Source of the DNA: Trachythela sp. YZ-2020
Lineage: Eukaryota; Cnidaria; Anthozoa; Malacalcyonacea; Clavulariidae
Assembly: GCA_016169945.1 (NCBI GenBank)
Contig: JADLSH010000335.1
Span: 434,001 to 498,000 of the forward strand
Length of the DNA stretch: 64,000 nt
Reading direction: 5' to 3'
Position numbers and translations under genes: made by a program. This document shows, one piece after another, positions 20,518 to 30,702 of this stretch; the stretch's first letter is position 1, and each line of letters opens with the position of its first letter. The notes under the pieces are model-generated. The model did no database searches. It was not told the origin of the DNA and saw nothing but the letters and a program-made list of their open reading frames with translations.

Positions 20518-22261
20518 ACTACTAATACTACTTATAGTAATATCATAAAAAGTAATCAATATTTATATATGCTTTACTTCAGGTGATAGTGAAACTCCAT
20601 CTTAGTGGTGATGGTCATCACTTTGAACTAACCAACATACTAGCAGGGCTGAATGTGACATTCAAACAGTTTCAGAGTATGTGTGTTCTCGCTGGTTGTG
20701 ACTATTTGAAAAATATTCGAGGTGTTGGCATCCATACAGCATACAAAATTGTTTGTGCAAATCAAGATTTGTACCAAACTCTTAAAGGAAGAGGTGCACC
20801 TGCATCTTATATGGATGGATATAATAAAGCCATGGCAGTCTTTAACCATCAAACTGTGTTTGATTTGAATTTAAAAAACACTGCACCTCTTCATAAATGG
20901 GAAATTTATGTGTCAATGGACCTGCTGATGCAATGTGGAGAGTATCCTTTTCTTAGTATTTATCATTAATATTTATGTTTTAAGCAATAGTTGTCTTTAT
21001 AGTGTTATTAACATATGTTAGCTTTCTATAACATTGATTCCAAGATTACTGGATACTACATTCTCCAATGAACTGGCAGTTGGCAACATTAATACGAAAA
21101 CCCTTGCAAAAGTTAGCTATAATTTAACAACAAATAAGGTACAGTATACAAGTAACTAATTCCAATTGAGCATTCTCCATTTTGAATTTCAAGAAATTTC
21201 CCATGAAATTAATGGCCAATTGTTGAAATTTTATTTTACTTTTAAACCATTTTCTCACTTGAATAATTTTTTTCTTCTTATTTAATAGGTTTCCAATATT
21301 ACTAATGGGGAAACAAATGAAACGTGCACCACAACAAATGCAACATGTGCTGCAACAAATGCCAAAACAAATGAAACATGTTCTGCAGCAAATGGTAATT
21401 ATAATTTTTTACTAGATTTTAGTAAGTCTCTTGGATGTATGTTTTGCCCATAAACTTTTAGACTTATATTTTGTAGAAAATGATTTTTACCTTTTTATTC
21501 CATATTTAATGGGTGCAGTAAATGGTTTTATAACAAAATTTTGCCTTTAATTCTCAAGAATCTCAAAGGCAAGGAAGAATTGATGTCCACATAACAAGCA
21601 CAGAAAAAAGGTATTTTCCTTATGTGATACCTCATTTTCCTGTCATGGCTGTTGACCTCATCAAGGTGGAATTCCATATTGATGGTAATATACTGAATGG
21701 TGTAATTGATGCAAGAAAACATCCAAATTTGCGACTTGGAGTGCATGCTTGCACATCATATTGTGACATAATTATTGAAGGAGAAAAATATGTAGTGCTT
21801 TGGGAACTTAGCTGCTACAAGCCTTTTGCTATTAACAACACGAGCTCAGACCATGATTCAGATGATGAAAATGTGCATTGTTTGCCGTTCAAAGTTGTTG
21901 GCACATGTTACTCGCCTTCAAGGCAAAAAGCTCTTGAATCGGCTTATGATTACATGCATACGTACAACAGGCCAGTTTTTGCCAAACTAGTAGCTGAACC
22001 AGAAAACCCAACAGATAGAAATGCCATTGCTGTGTATGTCATGAGTGATGAATATGAAGATCATGAGAAGGTTGGCTATATACCAAAAGAACTAACCACA
22101 TTCTTACATGGTCCATTAAAAGCATCAAAATTGGATGTATCAGTAAAAGATGTAAGATTTCGTACAACTTATTTATTAATAGGATTTTATATCACTTTAA
22201 ATATTTCTAAAAGAGGTGCTTGGGATGGATTTGTTGTTAGAGCTAGTTTAAAGGTTGACTA
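19405..22261 (+). CDS. XPG/FEN1-like nuclease with C-terminal HIRAN domain (spliced)
   Basis: Structure-specific nuclease gene in about eight exons (approximately 19405-19555, 19628-19749, 19875-19992, 20181-20317, 20583-20940, 21040-21138, 21290-21393, 21560-22261), most with clear GT/AG borders. The XPG N-domain shows GKTAAIDASCWIHKA and VIPFVVFDGLPLPAK. The I-domain shows SPYESDAQ and ITEDSDLLIYG with the metal-binding acids. A helix-hairpin segment, LAGCDYLKNIRGVGIHTAY, follows. The last exon holds a HIRAN domain (VVGTCYSPSRQKAL, AEPENPTDRNAIAVYV, KVGYIPKEL). A one-base loss at ATGGT (19405) removes the expected Met-Gly start, and a CAA microsatellite sits in one intron. It probably processes transposition intermediates. 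Confidence 0.8.
20400..20519 (+). repeat. (CAA)n microsatellite in an XPG intron
   Basis: Imperfect GACAACAACA then long pure CAA repeats, at about 20,405-20,517. It lies between two XPG exons; the poly-Asn and poly-Leu frames over it are not genes. Confidence 0.9.
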
Positions 22262-22414
22262 AATCCAATGAATAAAATACAAGTTACAGTAGTTATAAAG
22301 GGCTTGAAATAATGGTCAGATAGCTATCACTATCAGACACTTTGAAATATTCAAACCTGAAATATTCCATAATATCATGAAATTGTTTAATGAACAGCAC
22401 AATATTTGTTGTTA

Positions 22415-22555
22415 ATTAACAATTATTGGATGAGCCTGAGCATAATATCAAGAATTATCCAGACCGAGGGTCAATGTTATCTGCCGCAGGCCGAGGCGGA
22501 TAACATTGACCGAGGCCTGGATGGAAAATTCTTGATATCATGTGAAAGCTGAATT
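22415..22555. mobile_element. Foldback MITE, family 2 (copy 1)
   Basis: Strong hairpin: AATATCAAGAATTATCCAGA pairs with the stretch near 22,515-22,545, and GTCAATGTTATCTGCCGC with GCGGATAACATTGACCG. The left end ACAATTATTGGATGAG also begins the element at 37,947. It lies in the spacer between the two convergent Academ-like genes. Confidence 0.7.
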
Positions 22556-23063
22556 CAATAGTTGTTTTATTATACAATTATAAATGCAGAAGCTTTTAGA
22601 GAGTTTTGTAAGGAATCCATGCATTCACAATGATGTCACATACGGACAATTTTCAATGTCATTGTAGGTGGCATGACATTGAGAATTGTCTGTAGGTTCT
22701 TAGCCAATCACAATCGAGATTTCATCAGCATTGTATAATAATTAAACTTAACGTTACGTGAGGGATGTATCACTCCAAAAATGTGTACAAGATTTCTAGG
22801 GATTTTTCACGGACTTTTTTGGATTTGAAGTTACCGCGATTTTTACGGATCTTAAACGGTATAAGGATTTTGAGATGAGCCTTGAGGTAAGCGAGATTCT
22901 TTTGGAATGATACATACCTTAAACTTATACACAGCTATTATTACATCGACGATTTATTGTTAGAAATCGATGTTTGAAAACAAGATTTTTTGGTGTGAAT
23001 TTATCAATTTAATAAATTTTAGTTCTGTTTTAATCGTTCACACGATTTTATAGTGTGTTACTC

Positions 23064-26000
23064 TTACATGATGTGTGGCGGGAGCTCTACGGGTGCCCGA
23101 TGAAATTGTGCCCGTGCAGTTAGCTGTCCTTTCTGCGGAAGCGATGCCCGATTGGCCACAAATACGCCTGGGTCTCCTCTGCGAGACAATTTCACTTTGT
23201 CCAGCCTCTCTATAGCACCTTCTTTAGTAGGCCTGTTGAACGATGGCAAATCGAATTCATTGTAGCGGTGTTTTGTGCCTGTCCAGTAATAGAACTTTAA
23301 ATCTGGATTGATTCTTTTGCTGAACTCATTCAATATCTTAGCCTGTGCGTCGTGGAACTGCTTAAGATCAAATATATTGCCCAGCATTTCGTGAAGAAGG
23401 GAAAACATACCTTCGACATCGTCAGTTGCTGACGCTCTGGGATGCTCAGGAGAAAGTTGTCGCATCAAATACTCTTCTCTTCGTAACTTCCGGCTTTCCA
23501 GGTTGGCAACCATGCCAACAATAATTTCTCTCGTGAAGCCACAAATTCCCTTCAATGGCCTATAATATGTATGAAACAGTACGGAATAAGAAATAATGCC
23601 ACTGAATGGTACATGTTAAGTATGAACATACTGCATCTACATCAGGCACATTTACAGTATAAGTAAGCCGCGACGCAAAATGCGCGAGTATTCAAGATGC
23701 AAGATCAATAATTTAAAACTACACCAGCGCATGTAACAATAAGTGTTACTGTCTGTTACAGTGTTACATGGATAGTTATTTTATTATCCATGGTTTATCC
23801 TAACCCACCCTGTCAACTTTCCCTGTGGGAAGAAAGCGGAGTACCCGGAGAAAACCCACGACTTTGGGCAGAACATTGACTCTTTTCATATGAGTGCATG
23901 TAACGAGAGAATTGAACCCACGATCTCGGAGGAAAAGCGCTTGCTCTATCTGTAGTTTTATTAATTTCTCACAAAAATACTGCACATGCACCTGTTAACA
24001 TCGATGTAGCGGAACTCCGGAATGTCTTTGTACCAAGGCATCCAGTCTGATAATATCCATTCCTTCATTTCCATACAAAATGTAGCTCTCGTTGACTCTG
24101 AAAGGCCTCGACCGTCCGCAGCTTTATGCCAATTATGTATAAGCTTCAGTATCTTTGCGCCACTTTCATGACCTTTACTTTCCAGGAAGGCGATGACACC
24201 CGGGCTAATTACACGCTCGCAATCGAGCACAGACTGTTTGTTCTTCCCTGTTAGTGATTCGTAGGTAAGTCCTGTCGATGGATCATGCAAGGCATCTCTC
24301 AGGTAACGTAAATCAATCCCTGGAATACGACCATCACGCAAACAAGACACGACTCGTTTCAGGAGGTGATTGTGATCCTCTCTATGGTGCATGAACTCGC
24401 CTTGCTCATCTTGCTCAGGCTGGTACAAGTGCGCATCAAAATCTGCAGGGTCTTTCTCAAGATTCCTTAAATCGCTTATCTTCTTGCGGTATACAAGTAG
24501 ATTGCAAAGATCGCTTTAAGCATGTCAACGGTTGTCTCGGCTTTTCCTGTTAATATGATTGCAATTATTCATTGTGAATGATCTCGACCAAAGCAAGTCA
24601 GGTAATAGTGCACTCTCAAGGCAAGTTTACTTTACACTATCAAAGTTTCCATGATCACAGTGGGAATTCTTTAAGGGTGCATGTAAATTTAATGACTTTG
24701 AATTATTTGTACAAAGTCTTCGTCATAGAGGAATCTGACTAAGCGTTATAAATATTTAATAACCGATTAAATTTCCTTCATTGTTCAAAGATTTCTTATT
24801 CAAAAATTAAAATTTAGAATTAAAATTAAAATTTAGCAATGTAAAATTCCTACTGTGATCACACAAGCGTTACAAAAGTTTTAATTTGTCTTTAAAATAA
24901 TTGAGGTAGTTATTCCACTCAATAATGTACGTACCTTCGACCCAGGGATAAGGATCGTGTATAAATGGAAATAGCTTTCTTCTTAAAATGGCAATGGCTT
25001 TTTCAAACGGGACATTTTCATCGTTAATAAAATGAAATAGCCATAAAAGATCATCTTTAGGGATGGCCGGATGTTCCTTTCGTACTTTTCCTATAAAAAC
25101 AATAAAAGCCAATTTTTCACACAAAACGTAAAAACTGAAGATTTTTGTCTTAACCTCTTTTTGTCTTAAACTTGGTTGAAACGGAGTTCCAAAATAATCA
25201 ATGCGAAAATTTTTTATTTCAATTTTGGAACTAACAATTTGTGTAATTTTCATAAATGTATATTCTCACTTATCGTTTATCCATGGTAATTGAATAAAAT
25301 GTTGAACACTGAATCAAAAATATTTCCACGATGTGCATGTGTACGGTAGGTAAGTCTTATTTTTATCATTACCTTGTTCATCTAGAGTAAACAAACTTAT
25401 TAATGTTTCCTTTTTTGTGACACGTGCCTCCTGCCTAGCAACTTTAATAATCTCTATCACCGATATCGGTCGTGATATTCCATACTCGCCATCCGTTGTT
25501 AAGCCTACAAAATACAAGGTTTATTATTTATAATATCACGTTTTCGAGTTTTTCTATTGTTCTCACCGGTTGATTTAATCTCTGAGGCCCGTTTCAAACG
25601 TCGAACTTTCATGTGCCGAACGCATTAAAGACAATAGATAATCAGTTGAAATATCTCATCTACTGTTTTTAATGCATTCGGCACATGAAAAGTTCGACGT
25701 TTGAAACAGGCCTAATGCACCACGATTGAGGTCGAATTCATACTATTGCCCTCAGAAATTTACTCAATTACCCTCATCGAGTGGGCGGTTTAACAACTAA
25801 TACACCTCGTTTCCTGATATTACTTACAAAAATCACACATTGTTGTGCATACAGTGCTTGTATGACTAAACAAGAATGTTTTTATTGCAAATAGTAAATA
25901 CGGCAACATGATTTCCAAATTGCTCACCAACAACAGTCATTCCTGAATTTTTCATTGCTTTTTCCAGCTTGACTTCAAGACCACGCAGTTGGGAGTCCCC

Positions 26001-28573
26001 AATTGATTTGTAAGGAATAAATTGTACTGGTACCGCATAGGGTTTTCTTTTCCTTAACTCGTCAGAAATCATGAAGACAAGTAAGTAACCAGCAGCCACT
26101 CTCTTTTTCGAAAATAGTTCTCTGATATAGAGATGGAGACGCGACTTAAGCTTAACTAAGTAACTGCTCAGATCAACACAAACATCGTCCAGCACCCCTT
26201 CCAGGTCCAAAATCAGCTCCTTGGCTTTCCCCAACAGTTCCTGAAAGCCTGTCACATCCCACGCCAATGCCATCAATTTGCTCTCTGCAGAGTGCCCTCC
26301 GTCAACTGCTTTATTGTAACTCTCTCTTGCCTTTTCATTCCCCTTCATCAAGAAAAGAACATCATGTTCAATTTCTTCTTTAACCTTTCTGAAATCTGAC
26401 TGGATCAAACTGAAACTTTTTTCAATCCCAATATCCTTTACCAAACAACACCTAGCTTTATACTCCTTAAACAACATCTGCACTGAGCCATCACCCATAT
26501 CCTCATCACCCTCCCAACTCCCACGTACACTTTCTCGCAATCCCTTCCGCAAATCACATGCATCCGCTTTGATCCACCATCTTCCCTTGGGGTTACTTTT
26601 GTGAGCCTGTTTTAGAGCATTTTCCTATAATAAAATATACAACCAAAATATTCTTTATTGTCCTGTTACAATGGGTACAGGTACATACAAATACACATGC
26701 TCAAACATACTTGAATTTCAGCATTCTTTGTGAAGCCTGAAGATAAAGCACGTTTCTGAATTGCTCGTATTCCTAGACAGGCAATGTTGACTTTAGCCTA
26801 AAAGTTTAAAAAAATAATAAGAGAACAGTGCACAGATCAAAAAGTTTTAATCATTTAGTGCTAAAAGTATACTACAATTATAACATAATTGGTTACCTGT
26901 AGCTAGGGGCCTAGGGACTAGCCTTATTCATTGTCAACATATTTTGTCTTCTCATCATAGATAGGACGGTATCCAATAATATACAATCTATTTGAAATAT
27001 ACAGTTGTACACACATTACTATTCACTAGTAATACATGTACTAACCTTTAAAGGGTCAAACATTCCAGAATTACGTCGTTTGACACCAGTCATCAAGGTT
27101 GGTTCAATACCATGGTGTTTTTCCATTTCTTGTGGGTTACTTAGACAATTTTGAATACTGAGTACATCATCTTCAGTTAGGGAGGTCCATAGTGTTGGTA
27201 CAGGAGGTCTACTTCTATCATCACTGACACCATTGACAACACATTCTGTAGGGTTATGTTGTGCAAAACAGAATTCTCCCTCCACAGATTCATTGGATTT
27301 AAGTGGCTCCATTACTTCACTTGAAAGTAAACAAGAATCTTCACTTCCAAATGCAAGGTTTAACTCACTTTCACTGACAGGCATCACATCTTTGCTGAAC
27401 ATTCCCGACTCTAAATCAATCCCACTTTCATCAATTGCAATCTCCATCAATGATTTACTTGACTGTGCCATTTCATTCTCTTCCACATATTGCCATACTG
27501 GTCCCCTGTGTAAACACAGCCATTTATGGCCAAAATGTGCAAACATGGTTTCCATCCATGATGCATAATGTTCCTCAGAATCTAGCTGTCTTGTTTGGGA
27601 ACTAGCAAAAAATCTAATGTTATAATCAACTAAGCCATATGGCATTTGGTCCAAAGGTAATCTTGTGCTTCCAGAGGGTTCTTGATGTTGCAGACATTCA
27701 CATAAATGGTATATTAAATTGTGCTTTCCTGCCTCAAACAAAGTCAACATTCCATTCAAACTTTTGTCTAAAAAGTCTGAAGAAACAAAATTTAAAAACT
27801 TGCTACCTTGTTCCATTATGGCAAGTTTAAAGAAATAGTTTAGCAGTTGTTTCTTTAACCTGGATGACATTTTTTTGTAACTGGTCGTGAACTCTTTGAC
27901 TATGTCCCCAGTCGCACGTGTTGTGGTACTCTCATGCATTGCTGGCGATGAATGAAATATAGGAGACAATGGCTCGTCTATGATGGTTGAATGTTGTGGA
28001 GTACTGGTTGCAACACTTTCACCACACATAATATCATTGCCAGATACATACTCTATCTTCAAAGATTCCTCTGCCTGGGACAATGATACATACTCTTTTG
28101 AAAGATGCTTTACCACCCTTGTTCTACATGAGACCCCTTGGGAAAAAAATACAAAAATAATGCTAAGTAACAATCAGGAGCAATCAAATTTGATACTAAT
28201 TTGACATTTTAAGATATGCCTATATATAGAAAAACAGTTCATATTTTTACAATTTATACAAACCTGTTCTGTTTGACTGACAAACTCTATTAACAGCAAA
28301 AGCACAAGAGTCCCAAAAGTCTTTATCTTTTACCATTGGCCACCTATCGCTCCACGCATCTTTCCAAAACAGACAGATGTACTGCACCAACGTCGACGTT
28401 TCTTTACAAGACCAACTTTCGGGTTTTTTAGTAAAAGAAGCGTTGTTTATATCTGCTACGGTTTCCGTTTCACTACTAAATAGTGATCGTCTTGACTTCC
28501 CTTCAACCGGTCGCTTATTTGTTGGTTTACCAGGCGTATTACCTTCGACCACGCTAGGTCTTTTGGCGGCCAT
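23064..28573 (-). CDS. Academ-like transposase gene (spliced)
   Basis: About eight exons on the minus strand: 28573-28263, 28140-27044, 26799-26711, 26624-25937, 25507-25374, 25093-24936, 24547-23993, 23562-23064 (approximate). The first starts MAAKRPSVVEGNTPGKPTNK and carries a Myb/MADF-like segment (WSCKETSTLVQYICLFWKDA). The central exons are helical and acidic. The last has SPEHPRASATDDVEGMFSLL, an acidic motif conserved in a widespread group of uncharacterised animal proteins that I read as transposase-derived. A frameshift is likely near 24,500, and a SINE sits in the last intron. Catalytic acids cannot be assigned by eye. Confidence 0.6.
23790..23968 (-). mobile_element. tRNA-derived SINE
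   Basis: Minus strand reads a tRNA-like head with B-box GTGGGTTCAATTCTC (about 23920-23906). A conserved body follows, containing GTTTTCTCCGGGTACTCCGC (about 23862-23843), of the kind found downstream of tRNA heads in several metazoan SINEs. It lies in the intron between the last two transposase exons. The A-box part is only partly preserved. Confidence 0.65.
25584..25713. mobile_element. Foldback MITE, family 1 (copy 2)
   Basis: Near-perfect palindrome: GGCCCGTTTCAAACGTCGAA at the left pairs with the right end near 25,693-25,713, with ATGTGCCGAACGCATTAAA opposite TTTTAATGCATTCGGCACAT. Its relative is at 11,395-11,528. It sits in an intron of the transposase gene. Confidence 0.8.
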
Positions 28574-28981
28574 ATTGAATCATCCTGTGAAAATGTCAAC
28601 AAAACGTGTCACTTTCAAATCGATAAAAAGACACTTTCCAGAGGGGAGCGCTGGGGAGCGATCAAATATTTTACGACTTCAATGTTTTATTGATATTTTA
28701 AGACTATTTTAGATTTTTTAAAATTGATGTGTACCGAGTTTGAGATAAAAATAAATGTGTATCAAATAACCATCAAACAAGCGCTTCACATTTGAAAGTA
28801 AGTCACAGTAAAGCGGAAACACCAGTTCCACCAATAAATATAATTTTGTCTTCTATAATAATTATTTAAGACAATCAAGTAATTTTTGCACGGTTTTTGT
28901 TATTAAGTTGTTAAAAAAAATCATGTAAAACTTACCAATTTTCGAGCAATTCGCCGCCATCTTGAAAAGACTGCAACCAGG

Positions 28982-29013
28982 ATGCTTAGCGGTCGTTATG
29001 CGCACACCGCCTG
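28982..29013 (-). repeat. Terminal inverted repeat, right (32 bp)
   Basis: Exact inverse of 19289-19320, followed by the TSD GATTCGGGT at 29014-29022. Confidence 0.9.
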
Positions 29014-29022
29014 GATTCGGGT

Positions 29023-30525
29023 TAGCGTATACGTAGCGTAAGGATATATAATTGTGAGTATTGTCTATCTCCGTATGATATGTTCTATATATCACTGCGA
29101 GTTACAATTCAGAGTAATCAACGATAATATATATGGCAAATATTCATACCTCTAGACTTAACTATTGAAGCGATGATGTCATATACAATAACACATATCT
29201 TTTCCGGAGGCTAGTCCCCAATGGGAAAGACTCGTTGAAGAAATTCTAATCCCCAATGCAGAGATATTCGATGCATAAATCTCTCAGTGATATACTGATG
29301 CGTTCAGAATAAATACAAACTTAAAGCTTTCTATTCACCGGCGTTGCCCGACGCGCTAATGAGTATTTTGGTATTTCCGGGACGTGGGATGAGAACTTGT
29401 AAACAGTATGCAGATTACAAAACGAAAATTTGTCAGTATAATTGAAAGAACATGCACGGTGTATTTTTCAACGGGATTTGCTAGCAAAATCAAAGCAAAC
29501 ATTGTGCGGGAAAACGGGATTTGCTAGCAAAATCAAAGCAAACATTGTGCGGGAAAGCTTTATATAAGCGAAGTGAGAGATCTGAGATTGAGACCCGAGT
29601 TTGATACAGGCTTTTCTTAATACAAGAAAGATCATTGATGGATTTGATACACATTGGACACACTAGAGTAAGTAAATAGAAATATTTATATATTTGACTA
29701 CCATAACAAATCTGTGAGGTCAAATAATCTTAGCTAAATCCATCATTTAACTATTAAAGCTTAACTTGACTTAAATTATCAAAATCGATTCTTTATTATC
29801 GTATGTTTATAACTTTGGGAGTTTGTGTCGCATAAGCCCAGCACTCTGTTACATATACACGTAACTACAATACACGGAAAGATGCGACAAAATCTGACTT
29901 GCAAACGTAAAGGTATGCGCTTACAATAATAGTTAAATATTTTTTATAAATTAATGCGTTGTTGACTTCGGAATTTGCTGCATGCTATATAAACCCTTTT
30001 CTACAGGCTTTTAAACTGATACTCGTATGACAAAAAGTTACTAGGTTTATTTACGCATGTAAAAATCTCACATCTTGTTCACAAGTTGTTGGCTTAACAA
30101 GCTCGTACTCGGTAGCAAGCCTGTCGACAACGTGTAACAAGCTTATCATTTTATCAACCGTTGCGTCATATTTTATAGCAAAGTAGAATTAATATAGTAG
30201 AGCGATTGAATAGATTTATAAAAGTGTCGCTTATGACATTACGGTTTCTTGTTTACTAACACGCAAATATCATGCGGCAAACCCGTATGGTTTGTATTGG
30301 TGACACGTTTGTTGATCTGAGTTTATACTTTGCCTTAACTCCTCATTCTCTTTATATTCATAATATAAATTCATATCAGTTGTGTATGTTATACAGTTTA
30401 TTATAGAAGGTAGTAATTTAGTAAACAAATTAATCCATATAGGAACAAGTCCGTTTGCCGCATAATAACAGTTGTATCGGAAACCGTCGGAACACGACGC
30501 AGTGGTTTTCTGTTTGACGTGTGAT
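29023..30525. other. Non-coding interior of element C, right
   Basis: AT-rich DNA without recognisable genes. It contains a direct 43-bp repeat (29,470-29,556) immediately upstream of a TATATAAG box at 29,563; no ORF follows it. Confidence 0.5.
29470..29556 (+). repeat. 43-bp direct duplication upstream of a TATA box
   Basis: Two adjacent copies of a unit starting ACGGGATTTGCTAGCAAAAT and ending GTGCGGGAAA. The TTTATATAAG motif at 29561-29570 follows. It could be a duplicated promoter element of element C. Confidence 0.75.
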
Positions 30526-30526
30526 T

Positions 30527-30672
30527 ACCGCACGAACCGCAACCGCGAACCGCACGCATGGCACCCGCTAACCGCACGCATGGCACCCGCTAACCGCACG
30601 CACGACACCCGCTAACCGCACGCAAAGCACCCGCTAACCGCACGCACCGCACCTGCTAACCGCACGAACCGC
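30527..30672 (-). repeat. 22-bp tandem array, right end of element C
   Basis: Six or so units of ACCGCACGCATGGCACCCGC plus TA, period 22 bp as in the left array but diverged in sequence. It lies just inside the right terminal repeat (30,674-30,700). Confidence 0.85.
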
Positions 30673-30702
30673 AGTGTTAACTTACTTCTAGGCAGTACTG
30701 TA

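Larger units (their letters stand above)
19289..29013. mobile_element. Academ-like DNA transposon with XPG nuclease
   Basis: A 9,725-bp element with perfect 32-bp terminal inverted repeats (19289-19320 and 28982-29013, starting CAGGCGGTGTGCGC) and a perfect 9-bp TSD, GATTCGGGT. Inside are two convergent spliced genes: an XPG/FEN1-type nuclease joined to a HIRAN domain (plus), and a transposase-like gene (minus). An XPG nuclease is a known hallmark of the Academ superfamily. As I recall, classical Academ elements have shorter TSDs, so this may be a separate lineage. Secondary insertions (a SINE and MITEs) lie in its introns and spacer. Confidence 0.78.
18222..30700. mobile_element. Element C: TIR element with 22-bp subterminal arrays
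   Basis: The left end CAGTACTGCCTAGAAGTAAC (18222) and right end (to 30700) are inverted copies, identical at 26 of 27 positions. TA flanks both sides (18220-18221, 30701-30702) and may be the TSD. Just inside each end lies a GC-rich array with a 22-bp period. Apart from the Academ-like element inserted in it (19,289-29,013), only about 2.7 kb remains, without credible ORFs. It looks like a non-autonomous DNA element of unassigned superfamily. Confidence 0.65.

Noticed and set aside
20309..20559. Poly-Asn and poly-Leu ORFs
   Set aside because: Translation of the CAA/TTG microsatellite within an XPG intron.
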